Assembly: GCF_000738775.1 (NCBI RefSeq)
Contig: NZ_JPOC01000051.1
Span: 62,001 to 126,000, forward strand
Source: Prescottella defluvii
GTDB taxonomy: Bacteria > Actinomycetota > Actinomycetes > Mycobacteriales > Mycobacteriaceae
Direction: 5' to 3'
DNA: 64,000 nucleotides
The translations under genes were made by a program, and so were the position numbers. Each line of letters starts with the position of its first letter. Positions within the stretch are counted from its first letter, which is position 1. Positions 18,036-27,947 of the stretch are shown here, piece by piece. The notes beneath the pieces were generated by a model that did not search any database, was not told where the DNA came from, and saw nothing but the letters and a program-made list of their open reading frames with translations.

Positions 18036-19160
18036 CTACGAACGGGGCCGGCGCCGCACCAGGACGAACGTCGCCAGCCCTGCCACCAGGGCACCACCGG
18101 CGAGGACGACCGTGGACCACCGGGGGGCCGCGGATGCCTCGGTGGTGTCGCCGGACGCCTGGGCAGGCTCCTGACTCTGGTTCTCCGAAGCCGACAGCGA
18201 CACCGAGCCACCGGACCAGCCGGTGCTCTGTGCCAGTTCCGTCGCGCCCCTCAGGATCTGAATGGGCGGCAGTGCACCACCGGCCGACTCGGACCCGGCC
18301 AGCAGGTCCCCGTCCGGCGTGAACGCGATCGTCTCGCCCTGCGGCTGGTTCGGCAACGCCACCCGCAACGGCGTGGTGGTCGTGAGCGCCCGCACCAGGT
18401 CACCGTCGGGTGCCGAGAACAGGTAGACGTCGGTGTACGTGCGCAGTGCGGCGACCGTGCCGTCCGCGCTCACCGCTCCACCCGTGACGAGGGTGGATCC
18501 ACCGATCGGGACCGGTCCGCCGGGTGTGGTGGTGGGGCCCAGACGGATGTCGCCGACCCGCTCGAGCGACGTGGGTCCGGGCGACGCCAGCCCGCCGAGA
18601 GTGGCAGCGCCGGCCGGACGGTAGATCCCGTTCGTGGCGACGACTTCCTTGGTGACGATCAAGGGGACGCCGTCCCGCTGGATCAGCAGCGCCTCGGCGT
18701 CGTGTGCGCTGTCCGGGTACGTCAGCCGGTGCACCTGCCCCGCACCGGTCGCCGGGTCGAGGTCGATCAGAGCGATGGTGGAACGGACGCGATGGTTGTC
18801 GCCGGTGTCTGCCAGCCACAGCCGGCCGTCCGGGCCGATGCCCATGTCCTCGATGTCGTTCGGGTCGACCGGGACCGGGACCGTCGCGGTCACCGCGCAG
18901 TCACCGTCCATCACGATGACGGCGTCGTCGGTGCCGCTGTCGCCGATCCCGTAGGTCGCGTCGCCCGACACGGCCAGCCCGGACAGCTCCGCGAGCGCCG
19001 GATCCACCGGCGTGCAGACCTGCTCGAACTGCGCACCGGTCACCAGCACACCGGAGCCGGAACTCTGGGCGGCCGCCGGCGCGGCCAGCAGCATCGACGG
19101 AACGAGCGCGAGCGCGGCACCGGCGAGCGACAGCCGGATCAAGCCGCGACCGCTATCCAC
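18036..19160 (-). CDS. Secreted beta-propeller-like protein with C-terminal membrane anchor
   Basis: A 374-residue exported protein of unknown function. The start is GTG 19160, overlapping the hflX stop in GTGGATAG, so translation is coupled. Residues 1-32 are a signal peptide (LSLAGAALALVPSMLLAAPAAAQ). The body (about 40-310) has repeated short strand patterns such as DGRLWLADTGDNHRVRSTIALIDLD and AFTPDGDLLAGSES, as in esterase/SMP-30-like propellers. A Ser/Glu/Ala-rich linker leads to a membrane helix (about 343-365, TVVLAGGALVAGLATFVLV) and the positively charged tail RRRPRS. This is a wall-spanning anchor arrangement, but no LPXTG is present. Confidence 0.8.
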   Translation of the reverse strand: MDSGRGLIRLSLAGAALALVPSMLLAAPAAAQSSGSGVLVTGAQFEQVCTPVDPALAELSGLAVSGDATYGIGDSGTDDAVIVMDGDCAVTATVPVPVDPNDIEDMGIGPDGRLWLADTGDNHRVRSTIALIDLDPATGAGQVHRLTYPDSAHDAEALLIQRDGVPLIVTKEVVATNGIYRPAGAATLGGLASPGPTSLERVGDIRLGPTTTPGGPVPIGGSTLVTGGAVSADGTVAALRTYTDVYLFSAPDGDLVRALTTTTPLRVALPNQPQGETIAFTPDGDLLAGSESAGGALPPIQILRGATELAQSTGWSGGSVSLSASENQSQEPAQASGDTTEASAAPRWSTVVLAGGALVAGLATFVLVRRRPRS

Positions 19161-20625
19161 GCCCCGCGTATTCGAGGAGAGCAGACGCGAGGGACTCGGG
19201 GACTCGAACACGCATCCGGGTGCCGTCCTCCTCGTGGGACGAATCGAGGATCTGTCCGTCCGAGTGGATGCGGGCGACGAGATCGCCTCGCGAGTAGGGC
19301 ACGAGGACGTCGACCTCGACCTCCGGTCGTCGAACGATCTCCCCCAGTCGCGTGCGTAGCTCATCGATGCCCTCCCCTGTTCGGGCGGACACGAACACCG
19401 CGCCGGGCAGGAGCCCGCGCAGCTGGGTCAGAACCACCGGGTCCGCAGCGTCGATCTTGTTTACCACGATCAACTCGGGCGGAGCGGTCGTATCGTTCTC
19501 ACGGACGACCTCGGTGATGACCTCGCGGACAGCCTTGATCTGGTCGGTCGGCAACGGATCGGAGCCGTCGACGACGTGCAGCAGCAGGTCGGCGTCGGTG
19601 ACCTCCTCGAGCGTCGAGCGGAACGCCTCGACGAGCTGCGTCGGCAGGTGCCGCACGAACCCGACGGTGTCGGTGAGCACGTACTCGCGTCCGTCCTCGA
19701 ACGCGGACTGACGCGTCGTCGGATCCAACGTCGCGAACAGGGCGTTCTGCACCAGCACGCCGGAACCTGTCAGCGCGTTGAGCAGGCTCGACTTACCGGC
19801 GTTGGTGTAGCCGACAATCGCGACCGACGGGATCTCGCTGCGCAGCCGCTGACTGCGCTTGGTGTCGCGCGCGGCCTTCATGCCCCTGATCTCGCGACGC
19901 AGCTTCGCCATCCGCTCGCGGATCCGGCGACGGTCCGTCTCGATCTTCGTCTCGCCGGGACCGCGCAGGCCGACGCCGCCGTTGCTGCCCGCGCGACCAC
20001 CGGCCTGCCGGGACATCGACTCGCCCCAGCCACGCAGCCGGGGCAGCATGTACTCCATCTGAGCCAGGGCGACCTGCGCCTTGCCCTCGCGGGAGGTGGC
20101 GTGCTGCGCGAAGATGTCGAGGATCAGCGCGGTCCGATCGACCACCTTGACCTTGACGACCTTCTCCAGCGCGGTGAGCTGCGCGGGCGTGAGCTCACCG
20201 TCGCAGATGACGGTGTCAGCACCGGTCGCCAGGACCACCTGCCGGAGCTCGTCGGCCTTGCCCGAACCGATGTACGTCGCGGCATCGGGCTTGTCCCGAC
20301 GCTGAACCAGACCCTCGAGTACCTCGGAGCCGGCGGTCTCGGCGAGGGCGGCGAGCTCGGCCATGCTCGCGTCGGCCTGCGCGGCGGTGCCCGACGTCCA
20401 GACACCGACCAGGACCACGCGCTCGAGACGCAGCTGCCGGTACTCGACCTCGGTGACGTCGGTGAGCTCGGTCGACAGGCCCTGCACGCGCCGCAGCGCG
20501 GCACGCTCGTCGAGTTGCATGTCGCCGACGGACGGGGCCGCGGAGTCGTCGACGTACTCGGCCTCGTCGGGGGTTGCCTGATCGTCCGTGGTGGACGGGA
20601 CGTGGGTGTGATGTGTTTTCGTCAT
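19153..20625 (-). CDS. hflX: Ribosome-associated GTPase HflX
   Basis: A 490-residue GTPase. After a low-complexity N-terminus, the HflX domain holds GSGKADELRQVV and GDTVICDGELTPAQ-like sequence; the coiled helical linker carries GPGETKIETDRRRIRERM; the G domain shows GYTNAGKSSLLNAL (G1), DTVGFVRHLP (G3) and VVNKIDAAD (G4). HflX splits stalled or hibernating 70S ribosomes and in actinobacteria protects against macrolides and heat. Start ATG 20625 has no strong Shine-Dalgarno; an in-frame alternative would only shorten the non-conserved first residues. The gene order (hflX, dapF, miaA, miaB on one strand) is the mycobacterial one. Confidence 0.96.
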   Translation of the reverse strand: MTKTHHTHVPSTTDDQATPDEAEYVDDSAAPSVGDMQLDERAALRRVQGLSTELTDVTEVEYRQLRLERVVLVGVWTSGTAAQADASMAELAALAETAGSEVLEGLVQRRDKPDAATYIGSGKADELRQVVLATGADTVICDGELTPAQLTALEKVVKVKVVDRTALILDIFAQHATSREGKAQVALAQMEYMLPRLRGWGESMSRQAGGRAGSNGGVGLRGPGETKIETDRRRIRERMAKLRREIRGMKAARDTKRSQRLRSEIPSVAIVGYTNAGKSSLLNALTGSGVLVQNALFATLDPTTRQSAFEDGREYVLTDTVGFVRHLPTQLVEAFRSTLEEVTDADLLLHVVDGSDPLPTDQIKAVREVITEVVRENDTTAPPELIVVNKIDAADPVVLTQLRGLLPGAVFVSARTGEGIDELRTRLGEIVRRPEVEVDVLVPYSRGDLVARIHSDGQILDSSHEEDGTRMRVRVPESLASALLEYAGRG

Positions 20626-20727
20626 ACACGTTCATCGTCCCACGAAGCGCGACCGGCGTGCACGCGCATTTCGGTCGCCACCCGCCACGCGGGTGGCGTC
20701 GGCACCGTCAGCCGAACGAACCGGGAT

Positions 20728-21597
20728 TCATCCCAGCTCGGTCCACCAGCGACCGTCGATCATGCCGGACGCGACCAGCACCGACGGACCGCGCAGCGCC
20801 GCCCGCCCACTGTCGATCGACACCTCGACCCGGCCGCCGGGCACCCGCACCTCGACGGCGCCGTCGGTGTGGCCGGCCGCCCGCAGCGCCGCGGCGGCCG
20901 CGGCGACGGTGCCGGTACCGCACGAGCGGGTCTCGCCGACACCACGCTCGTGGACGCGCATCTCCACGGCGCCGTCGGTGAGCGGGGTGAGGATCTCGAC
21001 GTTGACGCCCTGTGGGAAGAAGCCGGGATCGAATCCGGGTGCCGCCGTGAGGTCCAGCGCCGCGAGCGCCGCCGGTGTGAGAGCGGGGTCGACGCACGCG
21101 AGGTGGGGGTTGCCGACGTCGATGCCGATGCCGTCGAGCACGCGTCCGCCGATCGTGGCCGTCGACGACCCGAGTTCGCGCACCTGCCCCATGTCGACGG
21201 TCACGTCGCCGTAGACGTGATCGGCGGAGTGCACCCGGACGGGCCGACCGCCGGCGCGGCTGCCGACGACGAACTCGTCGCGACCCTCGAGCCCGGTGGA
21301 ACGCAGGTAGTGCGCGAACACGCGGACACCGTTGCCGCACATCTCGGCGATCGAGCCGTCGGCGTTGCGGTAGTCCATGAACCAGTCGTCGGGGCCGACG
21401 CCCTGAGGCAGCTCGGCCAGCACACCCACCGCGGTGAGTGCGCCCGCGCGGGCCACCCGCAGCAGTCCGTCGGCGCCCAGTCCGCGGCGGCGGTCGCACA
21501 GCGCGGCGATCCGGTGAGCGGGCAACGCGAGATCGGCATCCGGATCCGGCAGGATCACGAAGTCGTTCTCGGTGCCGTGGCCCTTGCTGAATTCCAT
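20728..21597 (-). CDS. dapF: Diaminopimelate epimerase
   Basis: A 289-residue PLP-independent racemase that converts LL- to meso-diaminopimelate for lysine and peptidoglycan. The two catalytic cysteines are in [16 protein letters not shown] (about residue 87) and [15 protein letters not shown] (about 226); [16 protein letters not shown] is the conserved N-terminus. TAGAGT lies 7 bases before ATG 21597, so the mRNA is probably leaderless. It sits between miaA and hflX but has its own promoter; dapA is elsewhere in the window at 60335. Confidence 0.97.
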   Translation of the reverse strand: MEFSKGHGTENDFVILPDPDADLALPAHRIAALCDRRRGLGADGLLRVARAGALTAVGVLAELPQGVGPDDWFMDYRNADGSIAEMCGNGVRVFAHYLRSTGLEGRDEFVVGSRAGGRPVRVHSADHVYGDVTVDMGQVRELGSSTATIGGRVLDGIGIDVGNPHLACVDPALTPAALAALDLTAAPGFDPGFFPQGVNVEILTPLTDGAVEMRVHERGVGETRSCGTGTVAAAAAALRAAGHTDGAVEVRVPGGRVEVSIDSGRAALRGPSVLVASGMIDGRWWTELG

Positions 21598-21604
21598 GCC
21601 GTCA

Positions 21605-21610
21605 ACTCTA
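21605..21610 (-). promoter_or_regulatory. -10 box of dapF
   Basis: TAGAGT on the minus strand, 7 bases before ATG 21597. Confidence 0.55.
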
Positions 21611-21618
21611 GCGGGATG

Positions 21619-22536
21619 TCACCGGCCCTCGACGACGCGCAGGACGCCGTCCAGGAGAGCGGGATCGGCGCCGTCCACCCAGTGCACCCGTGGATCCCGC
21701 CGGAACCACGACCGCTGCCGGCGGACGTACCGGCGGGTGCCGATGAACGTGCGCTCGACCGCCTCGGCGAGGTCGTACTCGCCGTCCAGCATCGCGAGCA
21801 CCTGCGCGTATCCGATGGCCCGCTGCGCGGTCACGCCCTCCCGCAGCCCCACCTCGATCAGCGCACGGACCTCGTCGACGAGCCCCCGCTCGAACATCAA
21901 CTCGGTGCGCAGCCGAATCCGCGCGTCGAGTGCCTCCGTCTCGCGGTCGACGCCCACGATGACTGTGCCCCAACGTGGTTCGCCGATCTTCGGCGCAGAC
22001 GCGGCGAACGGCTTGCCGGTGAGGTGCACGACCTCGAGCGCACGCACGATCCGCCGGCCGTCGGTCGGCAGGATCGACGCCGCCGCCTCCGGATCGACCC
22101 GCGCGAGCTCCGCATGGACCGCCGCCACGCCACGCTCGGCGAGCTCGGCCTCCCAGTGCGCCCGGACCTGGGGATCGGTCGCGGGGAACGACCACTCGTC
22201 GAGCAACGACTGCACGTACATCATCGAGCCGCCGACGACGATCGGCACGGCACCCCGCGCGCGGATGTCGCCGATGTCGCGGCACGCCGCTTCCTGATAA
22301 CGCGCGACCGTCGCGGTCTCGGTGACGTCCAGCACGTCGAGCTGGTGGTGGACGATTCCCCGCCGTTCCGGCACGGTCAGCTTCGCGGTGCCGACGTCCA
22401 TTCCGCGGTACAGCTGCATCGCATCGATGTTGACGATCTCGCCGCCCAGCCGTTCCGCGAGGTCCAGACCCAGGTCCGATTTGCCGGTGGCGGTGGGGCC
22501 CACGACGGCGATCGGGGTACGTCCCTGCTCGGTCAC
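21619..22536 (-). CDS. miaA: tRNA dimethylallyltransferase MiaA
   Basis: A 305-residue enzyme that adds dimethylallyl to A37 of tRNAs reading codons that begin with U. The P-loop [20 protein letters not shown] lies near the N-terminus, followed by the catalytic-Asp motif [19 protein letters not shown] and [19 protein letters not shown] 22536 is chosen: it overlaps the upstream stop in GTGA and sits right before the conserved start. A longer frame to 22683 has no family support and runs into the upstream gene. MiaA makes the substrate that MiaB (25494) then methylthiolates. Confidence 0.95.
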   Translation of the reverse strand: MTEQGRTPIAVVGPTATGKSDLGLDLAERLGGEIVNIDAMQLYRGMDVGTAKLTVPERRGIVHHQLDVLDVTETATVARYQEAACRDIGDIRARGAVPIVVGGSMMYVQSLLDEWSFPATDPQVRAHWEAELAERGVAAVHAELARVDPEAAASILPTDGRRIVRALEVVHLTGKPFAASAPKIGEPRWGTVIVGVDRETEALDARIRLRTELMFERGLVDEVRALIEVGLREGVTAQRAIGYAQVLAMLDGEYDLAEAVERTFIGTRRYVRRQRSWFRRDPRVHWVDGADPALLDGVLRVVEGR

Positions 22537-23273
22537 GGCAGCCACATCCCGACGTGGTAGCCGACGCCGAAGGGCGACTCCGAGTACAGCGACTCGGCCT
22601 TGCGCGGACCACCGTCCGCGCCCCCGAACACCGCCGAAAGCGTCTGCCACGCAGCACGGCCGGACAGCCCGATCTCGCCGCACAGTCCCGCGTCGAGCCC
22701 GTCGAGGGCACCGCAGTCACCGCCGGCGAGCGCCCGACCCAGCACCGCCTCCACGGCTCCCGACCGCTCGTCGAACGCCCCGGGAGCCTTCTCCGTCAAC
22801 GTGTTCGCGCCGTCGGCGACGATCAGCAGCCCCTGCGGCAACGGCGACGCATCGAGTTCGCGGCGCAGCTGTTCCCCCACGCGGATGCACTCCGCGGGCG
22901 AGGTGTTCGGTGCCAGGATTCGCGCCCGGACCGTCACCGACGGTGCGACGCGCCCACGCAGCCAGCCGGCCACGAGCGCCGCGAGCGGCATCTCGGGATC
23001 GGGCGCGCCGCGGTCGGATTCGCCTGGCGCCAGGCACACTCGCACGTCGACCCCGAATCCTGCGAAGGTGCCGCGCGATTCGGGGGCGATCTCGGTGGCG
23101 GGCGCACCCGGGTCGGCGACACCGATGACGGTCCACTGCCCGCACGCTTCGCCGAGCCGGGCGGACACGTCCAGCGCGGCTTGGCGCAACCGGTCGGTTT
23201 CCGCTGCAGCGGCCCCGGCCAATTGGGGCACCAGCAGCGGAGGGGAGGGCACGAAAGCAGCGGCGGTCAACAC
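22533..23273 (-). CDS. LigB-superfamily (class III extradiol dioxygenase-like) conserved protein, Rv2728c-type
   Basis: A 246-residue protein conserved next to miaA in mycobacteria and relatives. The start [20 protein letters not shown] and the later [24 protein letters not shown] resemble the LigB/MEMO1 fold, in which the equivalent histidines are often lost; here the SPP and GDGA-like turns remain but the metal-binding His pair is not evident, so catalysis is doubtful. The gene starts with GTG, 8 bases after a TACCGT box (leaderless). Its stop overlaps the miaA GTG by 4 bases, so the two are translated in series. Function unknown. Confidence 0.75.
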   Translation of the reverse strand: MLTAAAFVPSPPLLVPQLAGAAAAETDRLRQAALDVSARLGEACGQWTVIGVADPGAPATEIAPESRGTFAGFGVDVRVCLAPGESDRGAPDPEMPLAALVAGWLRGRVAPSVTVRARILAPNTSPAECIRVGEQLRRELDASPLPQGLLIVADGANTLTEKAPGAFDERSGAVEAVLGRALAGGDCGALDGLDAGLCGEIGLSGRAAWQTLSAVFGGADGGPRKAESLYSESPFGVGYHVGMWLP

Positions 23274-23281
23274 ACTGCGCC

Positions 23282-23287
23282 ACGGTA
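23282..23287 (-). promoter_or_regulatory. -10 box of the LigB-like/miaA operon
   Basis: TACCGT on the minus strand, 8 bases before GTG 23273. Confidence 0.5.
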
Positions 23288-23348
23288 GTCGACCCGAGGT
23301 GGCGCCCTCCGACGGTCATACCTGTTTCAATAGTCGTGAACAGTCGCT

Positions 23349-23388
23349 GCAGGCTCCCCCTGTTTCCGGTCGACCCGACCGGGCCTGC
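23349..23388 (+). other. Bulged hairpin in the leader of the DUF349 gene
   Basis: GCAGGC (23349-23354) pairs with GCCTGC (23383-23388), and directly inside it CCGGTCG (23366-23372) pairs with CGACCGG (23376-23382). An 11-base C/T-rich bulge lies on the 5' side. The pairs are exact; the role is unknown. Confidence 0.45.
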
Positions 23389-23441
23389 GGGAGGCGACAG
23401 TGCGATCAGGCAGCCGTGACGCGCGGCAGAGACGAGGAGCT

Positions 23442-24797
23442 ATGACCGAGAGCAACGCACCCAAGCCGGGTACCCCCAAGCCGGGCGTCCCCAAGCCCGG
23501 CGCCGCCAAGCCGGGTGCCGTGAAATCGAGCTCGCCCAAGCCCGGTCCGGCTCCGACCCACGCCGCACCCGGCGTGGCCGCCAGCGATCCCAGCCTGTTC
23601 GGCCGGGTCGACGACGACGGCACCGCGTGGGTGAAGACGGCCGACGGCGAACGACAGATCGGCTCGTGGCAGGCCGGGGACGCCGCCGAGGGCCTCGCGC
23701 ACTTCGGGCGACGGTACGACGACCTGGCGACCGAGGTGACGCTCCTCGAGACCCGCCTGGCCTCCGGTGCCGGCGATGCCAAGAAGACCCGGGCGGCGGC
23801 CGCTGCGCTCGCCGAGTCGCTTCCCACCGCGACCGTCATCGGCGACCTCGACGCACTGAGCGTTCGTTTGGCGGCGATCATCGCGGGCTCCGAGCAGGCC
23901 GAGGAGCAGGAGAAGCACGACAAGGAGCAGTCCCGGCAGGAGCAGACCTCCCGCAAGGAGGCGCTCGCGGCCGAGGCCGAGCAGATCGGCAACGAGTCGA
24001 CGCAGTGGAAGGCCGCGGGCGACCGGCTGCGCGAGATCCTCGACGAGTGGAAGACCATCCGGGGCCTCGACCGCAAGACCGACGACGCACTGTGGAAGCG
24101 GTACTCGAAGGCACGCGAGGCGTTCAACCGCCGTCGGGGCACCCACTTCGCCGACCTCGATCGCGAACGGGCCGGCGCGAAGTCCCGCAAGGAGGAACTC
24201 GTCACCCAGGCCGAGTCGTTGGCGACGTCCACCGACTGGGGGCCCACGGCCGGCGAGTTCCGCGACCTGCTCGCCGAGTGGAAGGCCGCGGGGCGGGCGC
24301 CCCGCGAGGCGGACGACGCACTGTGGCGGCGGTTCAAGGAGGCGCAGGACGTCTTCTTCGCCGCCCGCAACGCCGCCGCATCCGAACGCGACGCGGAGTT
24401 CTCGGAGAACGCGGCCGCCAAGGAGGAGTTGCTGAAGTCCGCCGGGGCCATCGACCCCGACAAGGACCTCGAGGCGGCCCGCGCGGCCCTGCGTGACCTG
24501 CAGGAGAAGTGGGACGCGATCGGCAAGGTTCCGCGCGAGCGGATGCACGATCTCGAGGGCAAGCTCCGCGCGATCGAGAAGCGCGTGCGCGAGGCGGCCG
24601 ACTCGGAGTGGCGTCGCACCGATCCCGAGGCGCTGGCGCGGGCCGCCCAGTTCCGGGAGCGCGTCGCCCAGTTCGAGGATCAGGCCGCCAAGGCCACCGC
24701 AGCCGGCAAGACCAAGGACGCCGAGAAGGCGCGCGCTCAGGCCCAGCAGTGGCGTGAGTGGGCCGAGGCCGCCGAGGGCGCCGTCAACGAGCGTTGA
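23442..24797 (+). CDS. DUF349 domain protein
   Basis: A 451-residue, highly charged helical protein. Residues 1-45 are a Pro/Lys/Gly-rich repeat tract (KPG units), then three or more DUF349 helical units with the recurrent pattern of a W and a basic [94 protein letters not shown]349 proteins are widespread in actinobacteria without a firm role. ATG 23442 follows GAGGAG. The gene is divergent from the miaA operon and ends at a strong terminator. The KPG repeats make the N-terminus low-complexity and probably disordered. Confidence 0.88.
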   Translation: MTESNAPKPGTPKPGVPKPGAAKPGAVKSSSPKPGPAPTHAAPGVAASDPSLFGRVDDDGTAWVKTADGERQIGSWQAGDAAEGLAHFGRRYDDLATEVTLLETRLASGAGDAKKTRAAAAALAESLPTATVIGDLDALSVRLAAIIAGSEQAEEQEKHDKEQSRQEQTSRKEALAAEAEQIGNESTQWKAAGDRLREILDEWKTIRGLDRKTDDALWKRYSKAREAFNRRRGTHFADLDRERAGAKSRKEELVTQAESLATSTDWGPTAGEFRDLLAEWKAAGRAPREADDALWRRFKEAQDVFFAARNAAASERDAEFSENAAAKEELLKSAGAIDPDKDLEAARAALRDLQEKWDAIGKVPRERMHDLEGKLRAIEKRVREAADSEWRRTDPEALARAAQFRERVAQFEDQAAKATAAGKTKDAEKARAQAQQWREWAEAAEGAVNER

Positions 24798-24803
24798 TCT
24801 TCG

Positions 24804-24849
24804 ACGAGTGAGGGGTGCGACGCCGGTCGGCGTCGCACCCCTCACTCGT
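24804..24849. terminator. Bidirectional terminator between the DUF349 gene and the miaB operon
   Basis: A perfect 21-bp stem (24804-24824 with 24829-24849) with a GGTC loop, followed by GTTCC. It separates convergent genes. Confidence 0.85.
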
Positions 24850-24876
24850 GTTCCGGGCGAACTCGGTCGCCGGAAC

Positions 24877-25497
24877 TCAGTTCTGCCAGTCCTCGCGCGT
24901 CTGATCCTCGCTCGCAGCGTTGCGGCGCGCCTCCTCGGCGGCCAGTTGCACCGCGGTCCGGGTCCACACCACCTTGATCCAGTGGAACGTCAGCACGATG
25001 ACCGCGATCCACCCCAGCACGAGACCGAATCCCGGGCCCGAACCCGAGGCCTCGGCCACGGGGAGGGTCTGCCGCGACCAGATCGCGAGCATGCCGAACA
25101 CCACCGAGACCGCGGTGCCCGCCAACGCGATCCACGCCAGCACCCACCGTCGGGTCACCAGCGCGAGAATCGAGAAGACACCGCCGAACACGACTGCCAG
25201 CCACATGAAGATCCGTGACGGCAGATTGACGTACTCGTCGATCGCGTCCTGGTCGCCGACGAGAACGTCCCACCCGTTCGCGGATCCGGTGTGCGGCAAC
25301 GTGAACGACAGCAGCAGCACCAGCACGCACACCGCCACCACGACCGCCCGGATGCCGGGGTCGATCTCCCCGGCAACCTTCTTCTCGGCGGCCTCGAAGT
25401 CCTTCTGGTACTCCTCTATCGGATCCGGAACTCCCGGCACGTCCCGGCCCGGTCGGTTCTCACTACCGGAAGCGTCGCCGCTGTCCGAGGTGCTCAT
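24877..25497 (-). CDS. Conserved membrane protein coupled to miaB (Rv2732c-type)
   Basis: A 206-residue protein with a charged N-terminal region (about 1-48) and four hydrophobic segments: about 50-66 ([15 protein letters not shown]), 96-114, 117-138 and 157-174. The tail [19 protein letters not shown] is a charged helix. Its ATG overlaps the miaB stop in ATGA, so it is translated with miaB, and the same pair is found in mycobacteria. No enzymatic motif is visible and the function is unknown. Confidence 0.82.
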   Translation of the reverse strand: MSTSDSGDASGSENRPGRDVPGVPDPIEEYQKDFEAAEKKVAGEIDPGIRAVVVAVCVLVLLLSFTLPHTGSANGWDVLVGDQDAIDEYVNLPSRIFMWLAVVFGGVFSILALVTRRWVLAWIALAGTAVSVVFGMLAIWSRQTLPVAEASGSGPGFGLVLGWIAVIVLTFHWIKVVWTRTAVQLAAEEARRNAASEDQTREDWQN

Positions 25498-27011
25498 GCG
25501 TTGCATCCCATCTGTGTTGGCAGCGGCGCGGGGGCGCCGACCTGCGGCAACCCCAGCCCCACGCCGATCGGCGGGGTCTTCGGGGTGACCCCTCGTTCGA
25601 ACGAGTCTCCGGCGCGGGTGCGCCGGTGGGTGAGGACGAGATCGTCCGCGACCAGGTGGTGCGGGGCGGCACCGGTCACGACGACGGTGATGACGTCGCC
25701 GGGACGCAGGTCGCCGTCGAGGTTGCCCTCGGGCTTGAAGTGGACGAGGCGACCGTCTCGTGCACGGCCGCTCATGCGCGCGGTCTCGGCGTTCTTGCGA
25801 CCGTCGCCGGCGGTGATCAGCAACTCGACCTCGGTGCCGACGAGCTTGCGGTTCTCGTCGAGGGTGATCTCCTCCTGGAGCGCGATGAGGCGCTCGTAGC
25901 GTTCCTGCACAACAGCTTTCGGGAGCTGCCCCTCCATCTCGGCGGCCGGGGTGCCCGGACGCTTGGAGTACTGGAACGTGAAGGCACTGGTGAAGCGAGC
26001 CTGCCGGACCACGTCGAGGGTGGCCTGGAAGTCCTCCTCGGTCTCCCCGGGGAAGCCGACGATGATGTCGGTGGTGATCGCGGCGTGCGGCATCGCGGCG
26101 CGGACCTTCTCGATGATCCCGAGGAACTTGGCGCTGCGGTACGACCGGCGCATCGCCTTGAGGACCCGGTCGGAACCGGACTGCAACGGCATGTGCAACT
26201 GCGGGCACACGTTCGGCGTCGACGCCATCGCCTCGATGACGTCGTCGGTGAACTCCGCCGGATGCGGGGAGGTGAATCGGACGCGCTCGAGCCCCTCGAT
26301 CTGTCCGCAGGCACTGAGCAGCTTCGCGAAGGCGCCGCGGTCCCGCGGGATCTCGGGGTCGGCGAACGAGACTCCGTACGAGTTGACGTTCTGCCCGAGC
26401 AGCGTCACCTCGAGCACGCCCTCGTTCACGAGCGCCTGGACCTCGGCGAGGATGTCGCCGGGACGACGATCGACCTCCTTGCCGCGCAGGGCGGGCACGA
26501 TACAGAACGTGCAGGTGTTGTTGCAGCCGACGGAGATCGACACCCAGCCCGCGTACGCGGACTCACGCTTGGCCGGCAGGGTCGACGGGAACGCCTCGAG
26601 CGATTCGAGGATCTCGACCTGCGCCTCCTCGTTGTGCCGGGCGCGCTCGAGCAGCGCCGGCAGCGAGCCGATGTTGTGGGTACCGAACACGACGTCGACC
26701 CACGGCGCCTTCTTCACGACGGTGTCGCGGTCCTTCTGGGCAAGGCAGCCGCCGACGGCGATCTGCATGCCGGGGCGCTCCTCCTTCACCGGGGCGAGGT
26801 GGCTGAGATTGCCGTACAACTTGTTGTCGGCGTTCTCGCGGACCGCGCAGGTGTTGAAGACGACCAGATCGGCCTGCTCCCCCGGCACCGCCTTGGTGTA
26901 GCCGGCGTCCTCGAGCAGACCCGAGAGCCGTTCCGAATCGTGCACGTTCATCTGACAGCCGTAGGTGCGGACCTCATAGCTGCGCCCGGCGTTCTGGTCG
27001 ATCGTCTCCAC
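25494..27011 (-). CDS. miaB: tRNA methylthiotransferase MiaB (radical SAM)
   Basis: A 505-residue enzyme that makes ms2i6A37 on tRNA from the i6A made by MiaA. The N-terminal MTTase domain begins [20 protein letters not shown] with cysteines for the auxiliary cluster (also in [13 protein letters not shown] and GGCLAQKD). The radical-SAM motif is CNNTCTFC, followed by [17 protein letters not shown] domain (about 405-470) and a short extra tail close the chain. GTG 27011 is chosen because TACCCT lies 7 bases upstream; upstream in-frame codons belong to the intergenic region. The gene is divergent from gluA. Confidence 0.95.
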   Translation of the reverse strand: METIDQNAGRSYEVRTYGCQMNVHDSERLSGLLEDAGYTKAVPGEQADLVVFNTCAVRENADNKLYGNLSHLAPVKEERPGMQIAVGGCLAQKDRDTVVKKAPWVDVVFGTHNIGSLPALLERARHNEEAQVEILESLEAFPSTLPAKRESAYAGWVSISVGCNNTCTFCIVPALRGKEVDRRPGDILAEVQALVNEGVLEVTLLGQNVNSYGVSFADPEIPRDRGAFAKLLSACGQIEGLERVRFTSPHPAEFTDDVIEAMASTPNVCPQLHMPLQSGSDRVLKAMRRSYRSAKFLGIIEKVRAAMPHAAITTDIIVGFPGETEEDFQATLDVVRQARFTSAFTFQYSKRPGTPAAEMEGQLPKAVVQERYERLIALQEEITLDENRKLVGTEVELLITAGDGRKNAETARMSGRARDGRLVHFKPEGNLDGDLRPGDVITVVVTGAAPHHLVADDLVLTHRRTRAGDSFERGVTPKTPPIGVGLGLPQVGAPAPLPTQMGCNA

Positions 27012-27018
27012 GGGTCCA

Positions 27019-27024
27019 AGGGTA
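27019..27024 (-). promoter_or_regulatory. -10 box of miaB
   Basis: TACCCT on the minus strand, 7 bases before GTG 27011. Confidence 0.5.
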
Positions 27025-27139
27025 CGGGTCCCGGCAAAACCGCCTGTCGCGGCCACATTGTTCACCGGAGCCGAACGGCCACCGCTTGATCGTTCAAGAT
27101 CGATAGCCGCTAGACCAGCGGGTACGTAATAGGTCCATA

Positions 27140-27145
27140 TAGGGT
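27140..27145 (+). promoter_or_regulatory. -10 box of the glutamate uptake operon
   Basis: TAGGGT, 8 bases before ATG 27154; leaderless message inferred. Confidence 0.55.
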
Positions 27146-27153
27146 TACGCGTT

Positions 27154-27927
27154 ATGACGCAGCCTGAGACCACCGGAGCGGCTACCGGAACCCAGTCGAT
27201 GATCTCCATGAAGGGGGTCGACAAGCACTACGGCGACCTGCATGTTCTGAAGAACATCGACCTGGAGATACCCTCCGGCCAGGTTGTCGTGATGCTCGGC
27301 CCGTCCGGGTCCGGCAAGTCGACGCTCTGCCGCACGATCAACCGTCTCGAACCCATCGATCGGGGAGCCATCACGATCGACGGCGTACCGGTGCCGGCCG
27401 AGGGCCGCGCCCTCGCCCGCCTCCGCTCGGATGTCGGCATGGTGTTCCAGAGCTTCAACCTCTTCGCGCACAAGACGGTGCTCGAGAACGTGATGCTCGG
27501 GCCGATGAAGGTCCGCAAGATCGACAAGGCTGCGGCCAAGGAGCGCGCACTCGCACTCCTGGAGCGGGTCGGTATCCAGGCGCAGGCCGAGAAGTACCCG
27601 GCGCAGCTGTCCGGCGGCCAGCAGCAGCGTGTGGCCATCGCCCGCTCCCTGGCGATGGACCCGAAGGTCATGCTGTTCGACGAGCCGACCTCCGCCCTCG
27701 ACCCCGAGATGGTCAACGAGGTCCTCGACGTCATGGTGAACCTCGCCAAGGAGGGCATGACAATGATCGTCGTGACCCACGAGATGGGGTTCGCCCGCAA
27801 GGCCGCCGACCGGATCATCTTCATGGCCGACGGCCGGATCCTCGAGGACACCTCCCCGGAGACGTTCTTCACCGCACCTGAGTCCGACCGCGCCAAGGAC
27901 TTCCTCGGCAAGATCCTCGGTCACTGA
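27154..27927 (+). CDS. gluA: Glutamate-type ABC transporter ATPase
   Basis: A 257-residue ABC ATPase of the polar amino acid (GlnQ/GluA) class. Walker A is GPSGSGKST, the Q-loop MVFQSFNLF, the ABC signature [19 protein letters not shown], Walker [16 protein letters not shown], the H-loop [15 protein letters not shown]. It powers import through the two permeases encoded downstream. The order ATPase, binding protein, permease, permease is that of the Corynebacterium glutamicum gluABCD system, which supports glutamate (or glutamine) as substrate. The next gene starts 20 bp downstream. Confidence 0.94.
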   Translation: MTQPETTGAATGTQSMISMKGVDKHYGDLHVLKNIDLEIPSGQVVVMLGPSGSGKSTLCRTINRLEPIDRGAITIDGVPVPAEGRALARLRSDVGMVFQSFNLFAHKTVLENVMLGPMKVRKIDKAAAKERALALLERVGIQAQAEKYPAQLSGGQQQRVAIARSLAMDPKVMLFDEPTSALDPEMVNEVLDVMVNLAKEGMTMIVVTHEMGFARKAADRIIFMADGRILEDTSPETFFTAPESDRAKDFLGKILGH

Positions 27928-27947
27928 GCCGGGGCGGGAGGAACACG

